Source: Coleofasciculus sp040219735
Lineage (GTDB): Bacteria > Cyanobacteriota > Cyanobacteriia > Cyanobacteriales > Coleofasciculaceae
Assembly (NCBI GenBank): GCA_040219735.1
Contig: JAVJRX010000013.1
Direction: 5' to 3' (one strand)
DNA length: 64,000 nucleotides
The position numbers and the translations under genes are program-made. Of the stretch, positions 7,721 to 16,688 are shown one piece after another. The notes beneath the pieces are model-generated. The model had not been told where the DNA came from. It saw only the letters and a list, made by a program, of their open reading frames with translations, and did no database searches. Each line of letters starts with the position of its first letter. Within the stretch, counting starts at the first letter, position 1.

Positions 7721-8943
7721 CTGGCTGCGATATCCCTGTCTTCAATGTATCCACAGTTTCCACAAACATGGGTTCGTTGAGATAGAGATTTTTTGACTCG
7801 ATAGTGACACTTTGGACAATCTTGAGAGGTGTAGTGCGGAGGAACTGCCACCGTCACCTTTGCGTATTTATGTCCGAAGTATTCTAGCCATTGCCGAAAC
7901 GTAGACCAGCCAGCGTCAGAAATAGACTTAGACAAGTGACGATTTCTTACCAACCCTTTGACATTCAAGTCTTCGTATGCTACCAAATCGTTAGATTGGA
8001 TAACGGAATATGCAACTCGCTTGCAGTATTCTTTTCGCTGCCTACTTACTCTTAAATGCTTCCGGGCATATCGTTTTCTTTCCTTATGATAATTTTTAGA
8101 TTGTGGTTTTACTCCTTTTCGGTACTTCTTAGACTTCTTGCGATTAGCTCGATTGAGTTGCCTTTCCGATTTGCGGTAAAACTTTGGAGACTCCTCAGTG
8201 TTGCCATTAGAATCAGCTAGAAAGTATTTAATCCCTAGGTCTAACCCAATGGTTTTCCCAGTAGGCTTAGTTTCAACCCGCACATCAGCCTTAACCGCAA
8301 ATTGTGCATAATAGCCATCGGCACGTCTAACCAACCTTACTCGCTTGATTTGGTCAATAGAGTAGAAGTTTAGGTCATAAGTGCCTTTCAGTTTTAGTCG
8401 CCCTATTACTTTTTTGCCGGTGAAAGTTATGGCTTTCCGATTCTCCGATAGCTTCCATCCTGATGTTTTGTACTCAACCGAACGGCTGTTTTTCTTGAAC
8501 TTGGGAAAACCCTTTTTACCTTTAACCTTTTTTCGACAATTTTCGTAGAAGCGACTAATAGCACTCCAAGCACGATCAGCCGACGCTTGACGCGCTTGAG
8601 AATTGAGTTCCGCCGCAAAGCCAAACTCTTTCGCCAACACACGGCAATATTTGCTGAGGTCATACTTATCGATACCTTTGTTATCCATCCAGTACCGCAA
8701 GCATTTATTTCGGACAAACTGCGCTGTCCGAATTGCCTCATCAATAGCTGCGTATTGAGCAGGTTTAGCTTTGATTTTGAACTCAAAGACTATCATGGCC
8801 ATCTTCTTGATTACGCTACTTATTATAGCGTAAATTCGATAATTGTACTAGACTCGCAACTAAAGTTGCGAAGAGCTAAACGCCTTGCTCGGTTTCATCC
8901 CTCGGATAAATCACGAGGGAGCCTGCACCATCGCTTATCATGT
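7568..8943 (-). mobile_element. IS200/IS605-group element carrying only tnpB
   Basis: The tnpB gene is flanked by stem-loop ends. The right end (7568-7600) holds cccc-ggtctaaagacg-cgggg just outside the stop codon. The left end (about 8850-8943) holds cgcaac-taaa-gttgcg and ccctcg-gataaatca-cgaggg. No tnpA (Y1 transposase) is present, so mobility would depend on a TnpA elsewhere. Homologous ends without any gene occur at 44574-44720, and right ends alone at 21105 and 39619. Confidence 0.7.
7582..8802 (-). CDS. tnpB: TnpB RNA-guided endonuclease (IS605 OrfB)
   Basis: A 406-residue TnpB. The N-terminal helix-turn-helix/wedge region (residues 1-120) is followed by an arginine/lysine-rich stretch at 205-255. 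The RuvC triad is complete: D188 in GLDLGIKYF, E277 in YEDLNVKGL, and D357 in EDRDIAAS. A four-cysteine zinc ribbon (CPKC at 329-332, CGNC at 347-350) sits before the last Asp, as the family requires. TnpB proteins cut DNA next to a TAM under omega-RNA guidance and help retain the element after TnpA excision. All key residues and a normal length suggest a working nuclease. It lies between the dxr upstream region and ndk. Confidence 0.93.
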   Translation of the reverse strand: MAMIVFEFKIKAKPAQYAAIDEAIRTAQFVRNKCLRYWMDNKGIDKYDLSKYCRVLAKEFGFAAELNSQARQASADRAWSAISRFYENCRKKVKGKKGFPKFKKNSRSVEYKTSGWKLSENRKAITFTGKKVIGRLKLKGTYDLNFYSIDQIKRVRLVRRADGYYAQFAVKADVRVETKPTGKTIGLDLGIKYFLADSNGNTEESPKFYRKSERQLNRANRKKSKKYRKGVKPQSKNYHKERKRYARKHLRVSRQRKEYCKRVAYSVIQSNDLVAYEDLNVKGLVRNRHLSKSISDAGWSTFRQWLEYFGHKYAKVTVAVPPHYTSQDCPKCHYRVKKSLSQRTHVCGNCGYIEDRDIAASLNILQKGLSTAGHAGNYAWGDLPSWAIGAILSSNGGSENQESPRL

Positions 8944-8976
8944 AATTTGTGAAAGAAATATGTTGAGGAGAGAAAC

Positions 8977-9426
8977 TTGGAGCGGACATTTCTAATGATT
9001 AAGCCAGATGGCGTCCAGCGTAATCTGGTGGGTGAAATTATCCAACGGTTTGAGACTAAAGGCTTTACCCTGGTGGGACTTAAGCTGATGAGTGTTAGCC
9101 GCGAATTGGCAGAACAACATTATGCGGTTCACAAAGACAAGGGTTTTTTTGCTGGACTGATTGAATTCATTACCTCTGGTCCTGTTGTGGCAATGGTTTG
9201 GGAAGGCAATGGTATTATTGCCTCTGCCCGGAAAATCATTGGTGCAACCAATCCCCTCAACGCTGAACCTGGAACGATTCGTGGCGATTTTGGCGTCACC
9301 GTTGGTCGCAACCTGATCCACGGTTCGGATGCGTTAGAAACCGCCCAACAGGAAATTAAGCTCTGGTTTAAGGATGAGGAACTGGTAAGCTGGCAACCAA
9401 CCATCAACCCTTGGATCTACGAATAA
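8977..9426 (+). CDS. ndk: Nucleoside diphosphate kinase
   Basis: A 149-residue enzyme moving the gamma phosphate between nucleoside tri- and diphosphates through a phosphohistidine. It has the MIKPDGVQRNLVGEI start, and the active-site segment GRNLIHGSDALETAQQEI with His at about residue 115. The first codon is TTG (8977-8979), chosen because GAGGAG at 8965-8970 sits six bases upstream and MERTFLMIKPDG is the family N-terminus. The only nearby ATG (at 8995) is internal and would remove beta-strand 1. The upstream TnpB element ends only about 30 nt before this gene, so its native promoter may have been displaced or may lie within that short gap. Confidence 0.95.
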   Translation: MERTFLMIKPDGVQRNLVGEIIQRFETKGFTLVGLKLMSVSRELAEQHYAVHKDKGFFAGLIEFITSGPVVAMVWEGNGIIASARKIIGATNPLNAEPGTIRGDFGVTVGRNLIHGSDALETAQQEIKLWFKDEELVSWQPTINPWIYE

Positions 9427-9441
9427 GGATGCTAGATAACT

Positions 9442-9468
9442 GTAGGGGTTTGGTAACCAAACCCCTAC
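9442..9468. repeat. 27-nt near-perfect palindrome after ndk
   Basis: gtaggggtttggt and its reverse complement face each other around one central base. There is no T-run after it. Its GTAGGGG end resembles family-A repeats, so it may be a collapsed copy of one rather than a terminator. Confidence 0.5.
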
Positions 9469-9520
9469 GGCGTGGTGAGGATGTCAAACACGAATACCCA
9501 AAGCGTTAATAGAACAAACA

Positions 9521-9552
9521 CCCCAGACGCGGCTGGTAGTCTGGGGATTTTC
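9521..9552. terminator. Probable terminator between ndk and the amidase gene
   Basis: Stem ccccagac / gtctgggg (8 bp, 10-nt loop) followed by ATTTTC on the plus strand. It lies between two convergent genes and could end both transcripts. Confidence 0.6.
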
Positions 9553-9561
9553 ATGATTGAC

Positions 9562-10968
9562 TCAAGCAACTAAAGCTGGACGCTGATGAATCCCAGGATT
9601 TGTCGCTTCTAACCGGGTAGCTAACGCAATCAGCGTGGCTTCGGCTGCGGGGCGTCCCACAAGCTGAACCCCCACAGGCAAACCCTTTGAGTCAAATCCG
9701 GTGGGAATTGCGATCGCGGGTAGTCCACTTGCATTAAACGGAGGACAGGGCGCAATCCAACGAATAATATTTTGCAACGTTTCCTCTGGACTTAAATCCG
9801 CCCACTCACCCACACGAATCGTTGGCTGCATATAAACCGGAAGCACTAGCACCTGAAACTTCTCAAAAAAACCGACAATCTGTCGCGATATAATCTGCAT
9901 TTGGGCAACGGCTTGCAAATACTCCCCAGCCGAACCGGATTGGGCAGCAATCCACTGGTTCATCGGACTCAACGCCGCCACGGGAATTCCTGTAGCCGTT
10001 ACCCCCGCTTGCCACACCTTTTGAAAAGGTTCCACTAAACCACTAAAATCGGGACAACCCGGTTCTACCTCATGTCCCATATCTTCCAATCGCCGCACCG
10101 TTTCATGCACCGCCTGCTGACAAACCTCTGCGGCATCCCCTAGAGGGGGTATCGCTGTAGAAAAGGCAATTCTCAACTGACCTAGGGGTTGACGAGTGGC
10201 TTCCAGAAACGATACCTCCGGATCAGGTAACCAATAGGGATCACCCGGAATATAGCCCGACATCACATCCAGCAACGCCGCCGCATCTGCAACCGTGCGG
10301 GCTAAAGCACCATTACTGGCAATTCCACTTTGGCGATCGCCTACAGGGGCAAAGGATACTCGACCCCGTGAGGGTTTAATCCCCACCACGCCGCAGCAGG
10401 AGGCAGGTCCGCGAACTGAACCGCCCCCATCAGAACCCTGAGCGATCGCGCATAATCCGGCGGCGACAGCAGCGGCTGCACCCCCACTTGATCCGCCTGG
10501 AGTGTACTCTAAATTCCAGGGATTACGGGCTGGGGGAAATCCTGGGGGTTCGGTATAGGGAAGAGAACCGACTTCTGAGGTGGCGGTTTTGCCTAAAATA
10601 ATGAATCCGGCTTGTTTAATCCGGGTGACGACTCCATCATCATAAGGTGCTATTTTATCTTTGAGAATTGGTGTGCCGTAGCTACAGGGCAACCCCTGCA
10701 CAGAAGTGAGGTCTTTGATAGAAATGGGTACGCCAAAAAAGGGGGGCAGTTCAGCGTTATCTCTTATCTGTGTCAACTGTTCAGTTTTGGCTTTGGCATC
10801 TGCTAGCGCCATCTCAGTGGCGACACTAAAATAACTGCCCAGTTGAGGATTAAACTTTTGAATGCGTGCTAAATAAAGTTCGACTAATTCTAAGGGGGAT
10901 AGTTGACCTTGGCGAATTAATTGCGCTTGTTCTAAGGCGGATGTGAATGCTAAATCTTTGTTTGTCAT
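9562..10968 (-). CDS. Amidase-signature family hydrolase
   Basis: A 468-residue amidase-signature enzyme. The Ser-cisSer-Lys triad is visible: K85 in ISIKDLTSV, S160 in TPGGSSGGAAAA, and S184 in GSDGGGSVRGPAS; the 24-residue spacing between the two serines is the family standard. Such enzymes cleave amides to acid and ammonia. It resembles GatA, but no gatB or gatC is nearby and the substrate-binding C-terminal part differs in a way I cannot assign, so a stand-alone amidase is the safer call. No signal peptide. It is converged upon by ndk with a shared terminator. An ATG start with no strong RBS is used. Confidence 0.85.
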   Translation of the reverse strand: MTNKDLAFTSALEQAQLIRQGQLSPLELVELYLARIQKFNPQLGSYFSVATEMALADAKAKTEQLTQIRDNAELPPFFGVPISIKDLTSVQGLPCSYGTPILKDKIAPYDDGVVTRIKQAGFIILGKTATSEVGSLPYTEPPGFPPARNPWNLEYTPGGSSGGAAAAVAAGLCAIAQGSDGGGSVRGPASCCGVVGIKPSRGRVSFAPVGDRQSGIASNGALARTVADAAALLDVMSGYIPGDPYWLPDPEVSFLEATRQPLGQLRIAFSTAIPPLGDAAEVCQQAVHETVRRLEDMGHEVEPGCPDFSGLVEPFQKVWQAGVTATGIPVAALSPMNQWIAAQSGSAGEYLQAVAQMQIISRQIVGFFEKFQVLVLPVYMQPTIRVGEWADLSPEETLQNIIRWIAPCPPFNASGLPAIAIPTGFDSKGLPVGVQLVGRPAAEATLIALATRLEATNPGIHQRPALVA

Positions 10969-11159
10969 TTTTCAGGGAACTCTTAACAGGGAACAGGGAA
11001 CAGGGGATAGAGAATTCTCATTCATAATTGATAATTCATACGTCCTTTGTCATTCGTCATTTGTCAAATAATTCAAAACTTAGTCGGGGCGGGTTGAGTT
11101 GCATCTGGGTAAGGTCAGAAACGATAGTAGTGAAAAGATCCCCTACACAACATTCACAA
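10969..11159. repeat. Repeat-filled gap (tandem tract plus decayed family-A element)
   Basis: 11039-11066 holds the TTTGTCATTCGTCA-type tract; about 11086-11150 starts ggggcgggttgagtt and ends tcccctacac, a decayed family-A element like that at 31980. No gene. Confidence 0.5.
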
Positions 11160-12107
11160 TTACAATAATAGGCAATTGAGCCAATGACGCAGGGGTTTGG
11201 GTTGGTTGGGTTCTTGATAGTTATTGGGTAAGAGTTTGATCAGCGCTTCTTGTAAAGTCTCCATCGCCTTCTGGACTTCTCCAGGTTTTGGTCGGTGGGA
11301 TTGGGGAAAGTGCAAAGGTTCGCCAAATCGAAGAGTTAATGGCTTGCGAAAATAAAGGTCATGGGTGCCAATCAACGCTACGGGTACAATGGGTACGCCA
11401 GCCCGTAAAGCGTACATCATACCGCCTCGCGCTAAGGGTAATTGCAATTCACCTTCAACCTCACCCAGTCTCCCCTCTGGAAAGATTAAAATGCCATCCC
11501 CACGGGCAAAAATTGCCTGAACCGCCCGTTCTACCTGTCGCATTGTACCCAGTCCGGAGTTACTTGGCACATCCTCTTCAATCGCGGTGGCTAAGTCGGC
11601 TAAATCTTCACGCCCTGATTGGGCGGCTTCGATGACTGCTTTTTCTTCTTTCCAGCGCCGTTCTAGGGGAATTACACCCCCAGCCCAACCCAAAATCCGG
11701 CGTTTCCACCAATTGTTATAGAGAGTACGAGCATCAGCCGGAGTATAGTAGTAGGGACGTCCTGGAACTTCGGCAAGAATCAGTAATGGATCAATGTGAT
11801 TGAGATGGTTCGCGGCGAGTAGTGCGGGTTGAGTGGGGATATGTTCCGGATTTTCTATTCCCACGGGGAACAGAAGATGAATGAACGATCGCAGGATGAA
11901 ACGCCTTACCCTTGGGCTGACTCGCTGATCACAATCCCCTTTTGCGATCGCCTCAAGATTATTCCTCGCATTTTCGACAGCATAACGCACTCTGCGATCG
12001 CGGGCAGCACTCAATCCTTCCTTCACCCGTTGAATCATTGCAGGTGTCAGGGGTGGCGGTTGGGTTTGTTGGGTTTGCTGATTCTCTACAGGGGGACTCA
12101 TAAGCAA
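11160..12107 (-). CDS. 1-acyl-glycerol-3-phosphate acyltransferase-like protein
   Basis: A 315-residue PlsC-family acyltransferase. Motif I is NHLNHIDPLL (the NHxxxxD catalytic His/Asp), the region FPEGRLGEVEG matches motif III for glycerol-phosphate binding, and VPIVPVALIGTHDL is motif IV. The enzyme would acylate lysophosphatidic acid on the cytoplasmic membrane face. The N-terminal 70 residues (QQTQQTQPPPLTPAMIQRVKEGL) are an extension beyond the core. Whether it is the main PlsC or a paralog cannot be judged here. A second Met two codons in (MSPPVEN) is an equally good start. Confidence 0.85.
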   Translation of the reverse strand: MLMSPPVENQQTQQTQPPPLTPAMIQRVKEGLSAARDRRVRYAVENARNNLEAIAKGDCDQRVSPRVRRFILRSFIHLLFPVGIENPEHIPTQPALLAANHLNHIDPLLILAEVPGRPYYYTPADARTLYNNWWKRRILGWAGGVIPLERRWKEEKAVIEAAQSGREDLADLATAIEEDVPSNSGLGTMRQVERAVQAIFARGDGILIFPEGRLGEVEGELQLPLARGGMMYALRAGVPIVPVALIGTHDLYFRKPLTLRFGEPLHFPQSHRPKPGEVQKAMETLQEALIKLLPNNYQEPNQPKPLRHWLNCLLL

Positions 12108-12578
12108 TTCGGGAAACAGGGGAAACCAAGGTAGCCAAGAGAGACTTCATCATTCATCTTTGATAACGTCTTTCCGGGATAGGAGATGCAATAGCCCAGT
12201 TTTTCCTTTGTCACCCTCTTCACTCCGTTGCTTCAGTTACACAATCCTGAACGGCTTGGATTCGCAGCGGTTCAAGTCACAACAGTAGCATAGACAGTTA
12301 AAAAACTGGCATACTATTACATACCCGTTTTTTAGCTCGTTATAGGAGGTTCAGCTCCTACACCATCCTCAATCAGCCCATCTAATGTAGTGGCGTGACA
12401 CATCTAATTGGATGGATTAGAACTGTAGAGTAGCACCGACGTGCGCCCGATGTAACCGTAAAATCGATTCCACCATTTTAGCTGTGTCCATCCAGTCGGA
12501 TGGGTTAGACAACAGCTACAAAAGAAGCCAAACATTGAGCAATGGTACATTAGACCAAAAAAATTAACGTTTTTTCCC
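12108..12578. other. Non-coding gap with repeats
   Basis: Contains a taggag/ctccta hairpin at about 12341-12358 and a family-B element (about 12390-12510) with the core caccgacgtgcgcccg flanked by related ggatggattag and ggatgggttag. No RNA gene recognised. The promoter of the next gene should be in the last 70 bases. Confidence 0.4.
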
Positions 12579-13388
12579 ATGAAATCTATGAGCAAATACA
12601 GTCGATTTCTTGTTTCTCTTTTCGCCTTAATCATCGGGTTTTGGTGTCTTAACCTTCCCAACCCTTCCAGCCTAGCTACGGCTGCGCCCCTACCCCAATT
12701 CCTTACCACTACTCAAGTAAGCCTAGCATCAGTCGATTCATCCCTGTTGGAAACATTACTCAAACGCTCTTATGTGAGAGCCATTGAAGATGCCCAAGTC
12801 GCGGATGAGTCAGAAATCTACACAACTCTCCAAGCTATTTCCGCCAACAATCCCAATTTAAAATGGAGAGATTACCAGGGGCAAAAACAAGTATTAATGG
12901 TTACCTGGACATCCTGGAATGGCTATGATACTCAAATTGGCTTACCGATGGAATTAAGCCGAGAAACTTGGGTAACGTCGGTTCCTGAACTGCAAACCTT
13001 TGCCCGAACCTTAAACCTTGACTCAGAAAGCCTCGCCTTACGCCTAGAACAATACCTCGGTTTACCACCTCACAATGGCAAAACCAAATTTGTGGAAATG
13101 TGGGTGAATGTCTCTGATCTATTTCGTCCTTGTCCCGATGCAGAAACCAACGATACTCGCTGTGAGGTGAAATTCCCTGAGACTGTTGATCTGCAACATC
13201 AGGATTGGATCAATAATTTACAGTTAGCCTCTTATGAGACTAATGGTTATCCTTGGACACGATTAGGTTATAGCTATGACTGGGGAAGTCTTGAGGGTGA
13301 AATTGGTGCCAGTGAATTTGTCGTCAGAAAAGGCGCAAACATTACTATTGAATCTGTGAAAAACACTGTAGACTACTGCAAAGCTTAG
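12579..13388 (+). CDS. Exported protein of unknown function
   Basis: A 269-residue protein with a clear signal peptide: basic MKSMSKYSR, hydrophobic core FLVSLFALIIGFWCL, and a possible cleavage after LATAA near residue 36. The mature part is aromatic-rich (WRDYQGQKQ, WTSWNGYDTQ, YPWTRLGYSYDW) and has cysteine pairs (FRPCPDAETNDTRC and a final C) that could form disulfides in the periplasm. I do not recognise the family, though a compact soluble periplasmic domain looks likely. A strong terminator follows the stop. It faces the lipoprotein gene at 13465 convergently. Confidence 0.75.
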   Translation: MKSMSKYSRFLVSLFALIIGFWCLNLPNPSSLATAAPLPQFLTTTQVSLASVDSSLLETLLKRSYVRAIEDAQVADESEIYTTLQAISANNPNLKWRDYQGQKQVLMVTWTSWNGYDTQIGLPMELSRETWVTSVPELQTFARTLNLDSESLALRLEQYLGLPPHNGKTKFVEMWVNVSDLFRPCPDAETNDTRCEVKFPETVDLQHQDWINNLQLASYETNGYPWTRLGYSYDWGSLEGEIGASEFVVRKGANITIESVKNTVDYCKA

Positions 13389-13416
13389 GGATACCTGGAA
13401 GTAACCTAAATTACCA

Positions 13417-13462
13417 GGGGAGCTTCTCAGTTGCCAAAAGAAGCTCCCCAAGCTTTTATTTG
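13417..13462. terminator. Bidirectional rho-independent terminator
   Basis: An 11-bp perfect stem ggggagcttct / agaagctcccc with an 11-nt loop, followed by AAGCTTTTATTT. It lies between two convergent genes and should serve both. Confidence 0.85.
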
Positions 13463-13464
13463 CA

Positions 13465-13755
13465 TTAATTCTCTGGAGAATCCTCATCTGTAGGAGGTTT
13501 AATGTCAACATCAGGCGCTGTAATCGTCTTTTCTTCTTGGGTAACTTCAACTTCAGGAACAGTAATGGTTTTTTCCTGAGTTCCTACATCAACTTCCGGA
13601 CCCTCAACTTCATATTCGGGCACCTTCCCCGGATCTACGTTAACATCAACCTCCGGGGCTTCCCCTGCTTGCTCTTTTTCCACGCGACAACCTGTTGAAA
13701 CAACAAGCAGTAAAGCCAGAGGAAGTAATAGAAGGGGTCGTTTTAGAAAAAACAT
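13465..13755 (-). CDS. Small lipoprotein with acidic VDV repeats
   Basis: A 96-residue predicted lipoprotein. The signal is MFFLKRPLLLLPLALLLVV and the lipobox STGC places the modified Cys at about residue 23. The mature part is short, acidic and repetitive: EVDVNVDPG, EVDVGTQEKTITVPEVEV, EEKTITAPDVDIK, i.e. alternating Val/Asp/Glu strands separated by Pro, likely extended and surface-bound. I know no function. The VEVxxEEKTITxPxVxV unit recurs twice, suggesting internal duplication. It shares the terminator at 13417-13462 with the gene before it. Confidence 0.7.
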   Translation of the reverse strand: MFFLKRPLLLLPLALLLVVSTGCRVEKEQAGEAPEVDVNVDPGKVPEYEVEGPEVDVGTQEKTITVPEVEVTQEEKTITAPDVDIKPPTDEDSPEN

Positions 13756-13879
13756 AATTTTTGAATAGAATGCGTTATCTCATGGCTAGGGTATTTACCT
13801 AACGTAATAACGCTTAGAACAGAGACTCCATAATTATATCCCATAGGGTCAACTTAAGCTTATATCTTTAGGATGAAAT

Positions 13880-13996
13880 AATTTGAAGGAACCCCTTTTT
13901 TGCCCTGGCGACTATAAGTCGCAGCTACACAAACAAAGTCCGCCTGCGCGGACTAGCTTATAAAGGGGGTGGCTAACCCGGATTTGGTATGACACC
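13880..13996. repeat. Dispersed repeat that truncates a DUF29-like gene
   Basis: The block starts near ttgaaggaacccctttttt and ends near aacccggatttggtatgac. Within it ccgc-ctg-cgcgg type symmetry (gtccgcctgcgcggac) is visible. The coding similarity of the gene at 13973-14119 stops where this block begins, which indicates insertion. No second copy occurs in this window. Confidence 0.4.
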
Positions 13997-14119
13997 ATAG
14001 CTGCTAATATTATTAATTTTGTCATCTCGGCTCATTTCTTCGAGTTCTTCAACGATGGCTAATGCTCCTTTAGTATCACCTTTTAAGAGTAGTCTTTTAA
14101 GTTCAAGTAATTCTTCCAT
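13973..14119 (-). pseudogene. DUF29-like N-terminal fragment
   Basis: 48 codons beginning MEELLELKRLLLKGDTKGAL, then AIVEELEEMSRDDKINNISS, and then YGVIPNPG and a stop. The first 40 residues match the start of cyanobacterial DUF29 proteins, which normally run on for about 100 more residues. The last eight codons come from the adjacent repeat block. So this is the truncated start of a lost gene. It lies just downstream of the NB-ARC gene on the same strand. Confidence 0.6.
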
Positions 14120-14168
14120 AATAAAGTTTAGCTAGCTTAGGGACTATTATTTATTTGTTTCAAGTTTA

Positions 14169-16688
14169 TCAAGACATTTGGCTGCGGCAATGCTCTAAAC
14201 TTCTACGGACTTTAACCGTTTCTGGATGTTCGGTTCTTAGACGTTTTTCAAGAATATTCAAGGCTTGTAAATATAACTGCTCAGATTCTGTCTGGGAATA
14301 ATATCCCAAAATGTGTAAATGAGCTAAACTATTGAGAAGTATTCCAAAATTTTGATGATCTTCTCCCAGAGTTTTTTGCACCAGTTCTAAAGCATCTTTA
14401 TAAGTTCTCTCTGCTGCTGGCAAATTACCACACTTTAGGTAAAAATATGCAAAACTATCCAGTATACACATAGTTAAAGCAAAATTTATATCGGGAGGTA
14501 GGCTTTGACTAATTTGTAGAGCTTCCTCTAACTTCAGTTGAGCCTGATCCTGATCCCAATTATCTTGTTCACAGTAAACTTTTCCCTGCGTATTTAAGTT
14601 TGTAGCCTTACGTTCAAGAAGTTTATTGTAAGAAGTTGGATCAACTATTGAAGGTACAGTTGAACAGGATTGTAAAAGTTTATTTAAATTTACTATAACC
14701 TGATTTAACTCTTCTAATGCTTGCTCTGAAACAGATAAAGCTTGAGAGTATCTCTTTTGTTCACAGTAAATTCTCCCCAGAGTAGTGCGAATAGCTGTAG
14801 TGGGAATAGCTGCACGATAATCAATTGAAATATTATCCTTTCTTAGTCTTTCTGTCTTTTCTAAAGCTTTCATACATAAATTTTCTGCTTGAGTATAATT
14901 ACTTTCATGAATATAGACAATAGCTTGATTGTTCAGCATGGTTATAGCTGGAACATTACGAGTTTCAGCGATAGAAAAGAATTCATCAAACCAATGTTTT
15001 GCCTGATCATAAAATCCTTGACTTTGGTAGAAGCTAACCAAACATAGAAAAGGTTGTGGCAAATCCTGATCGATTATAAACTCTTTTATAACTGTAGCTA
15101 CTTCTTCCATGTGGGGAATAACGATAGAAAATTCTTTAATCAACTCCAAAGTAGAGTTTTGTGGTATTTCTGTTGCTACTTTTGCCATTGCTCTACACAT
15201 TCCTTGTTTTATCTCATCCGCCGACTCGATTCCTTCCAGCTTATCCTTGAAATAATCCCGAATTAACGGATGTAAACTGTAGGTTGTATGTTCTCTATTA
15301 AGCAAACTTAGCTTGATTAAATTCCTTCTCGGTTTTTCCAAGTCTTCCAAATCAAACTCATTACCTTGCCAAAACTTGTAAACTCCTTCAACCAATTCCC
15401 ACGGAATCGGCGCTAAAGCAAACAACGAAAGCAGACATCCCAACTGTTGAGAATTTTTATCCAAGCGTTCCCAACTTAATTCAAAAGCAGCAGCGACACC
15501 GAGTTTTGCTGTCATCATCGGATCAGCTTCCATTAAAACGGGATCTCGATGTCCTTTCCGTTGCAACCGTTCCATCATTTGGGCAATCGAGATCGGCTCA
15601 TCTGCCAAATATCGCCCCACTAACTCTAACCCCAAAGGCAAATAACCCAGATCTTTACATAGTTCAGCCGCAGCGTCTAATTCTTGTTCAACTCGTTCAT
15701 TCCCTAATAAAAATTTCAATAAGTCCAACGCCTGATCAGGTTTAAGGACTTCTAAGTCTAGGCGTACAATTGGCTTGCCCAATTGTTCTCGCGTAGTAAT
15801 CAGTACTTTAAATCGATGTGATTCGGGTAAAGGATGTACCTGTTGCTTATAGTTAGTAACATTATCTACTATCAGTAAAACTTCACCTTCAGCCCAATGT
15901 TGCCAACAATAGCGCACTCGTTCCAGTGGAGACAAGTTATCTAAGTTGATATTGGGGAAAAAATGCGGATGGGCAAATTCCACTAACTTTGAGGCAAAAT
16001 CATTCGCTGGTAACCAACAAACTCCTCCCTGATAAGTGCTTAAATGTTCCCGTGCATATTGAATCGCCAGTTCAGTTTTACCCACTCCTCCCATCCCAAC
16101 AACCGCCGCCGTGATAGCAACTTGAGAATTTTGTTGCAACAAATGGTGTAGGTGAATCAGTTCGCGATCGCGCCCTTTAAACTGTTGACGCTGAATCCCT
16201 TTGCGACTCAGGTTTTCGTAGGCTGTGGGTTGGATAGGGATAGATGTAGCCGATAAAGTATTGATTTGAGACTTAGCTTTTCTTGCATACGCTTGCGATT
16301 TTTGTGGTCTCTTTTTGTCCCACTCAATCTCAAACTGCCTCAAGTTTTCTTCTTGATCCTTCTCCCACAAGTTCAGTGTGAAGTGCCAATCCTCTGAACC
16401 TTGAGTCGTTGTGCGGTGATCATCCAAAATTCCCAAGAAAACATTCAAAGACTTAATAGCCTCCCTGACTTGGGCTGCGGTTAACTTGCCCGTATACTTA
16501 TCTTTAGCCGTCAATTCTTCTAGATATCTGCGCTTTGCCCTGACAACTAGCTGCTTCTCATTTTGCCACTTGTACTGAATGTCAATAGCCTTTCCATTGT
16601 CATATTTATCATTAGCGTAAGCTAGCAAATCCTCAAATAGCCGCTTTACTCGTTGCTTAACATCATCACCGCAGGTAAGCCGTGCCAT
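14169..16688 (-). CDS. NB-ARC/STAND NTPase with TPR sensor
   Basis: An 839-residue signal-transducing ATPase. Residues 1-140 form an N-terminal domain of unknown type (KRLFEDLLAYANDKYDNGKA, then EDWHFTLNLWEKD), found fused to many cyanobacterial STAND proteins. The NB-ARC core follows: FKGRDRELIHL, Walker A GMGGVGKT at 198-205, Walker B EVLLIVDNVTN near 272, LPLGLELVGRYL, and a winged-helix segment ending YSLHPLIRDYF. From about residue 540 there are TPR units (QALSVSEQALEELNQ, AERTYKDALELVQKTLGEDH, SEQLYLQALNILEKRL), the usual ligand sensor. The architecture fits a switch that oligomerises on sensing a target, as in Avs-type immunity or signalling. The effector role of the N-terminal domain is unknown. 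No protease, nuclease or TIR domain is visible. Confidence 0.85.
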   Translation of the reverse strand: MARLTCGDDVKQRVKRLFEDLLAYANDKYDNGKAIDIQYKWQNEKQLVVRAKRRYLEELTAKDKYTGKLTAAQVREAIKSLNVFLGILDDHRTTTQGSEDWHFTLNLWEKDQEENLRQFEIEWDKKRPQKSQAYARKAKSQINTLSATSIPIQPTAYENLSRKGIQRQQFKGRDRELIHLHHLLQQNSQVAITAAVVGMGGVGKTELAIQYAREHLSTYQGGVCWLPANDFASKLVEFAHPHFFPNINLDNLSPLERVRYCWQHWAEGEVLLIVDNVTNYKQQVHPLPESHRFKVLITTREQLGKPIVRLDLEVLKPDQALDLLKFLLGNERVEQELDAAAELCKDLGYLPLGLELVGRYLADEPISIAQMMERLQRKGHRDPVLMEADPMMTAKLGVAAAFELSWERLDKNSQQLGCLLSLFALAPIPWELVEGVYKFWQGNEFDLEDLEKPRRNLIKLSLLNREHTTYSLHPLIRDYFKDKLEGIESADEIKQGMCRAMAKVATEIPQNSTLELIKEFSIVIPHMEEVATVIKEFIIDQDLPQPFLCLVSFYQSQGFYDQAKHWFDEFFSIAETRNVPAITMLNNQAIVYIHESNYTQAENLCMKALEKTERLRKDNISIDYRAAIPTTAIRTTLGRIYCEQKRYSQALSVSEQALEELNQVIVNLNKLLQSCSTVPSIVDPTSYNKLLERKATNLNTQGKVYCEQDNWDQDQAQLKLEEALQISQSLPPDINFALTMCILDSFAYFYLKCGNLPAAERTYKDALELVQKTLGEDHQNFGILLNSLAHLHILGYYSQTESEQLYLQALNILEKRLRTEHPETVKVRRSLEHCRSQMS

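Noticed and set aside
12230..12300. tRNA-like ggttcaagtc segment
   Set aside because: No acceptor stem or anticodon arm pairs with it.
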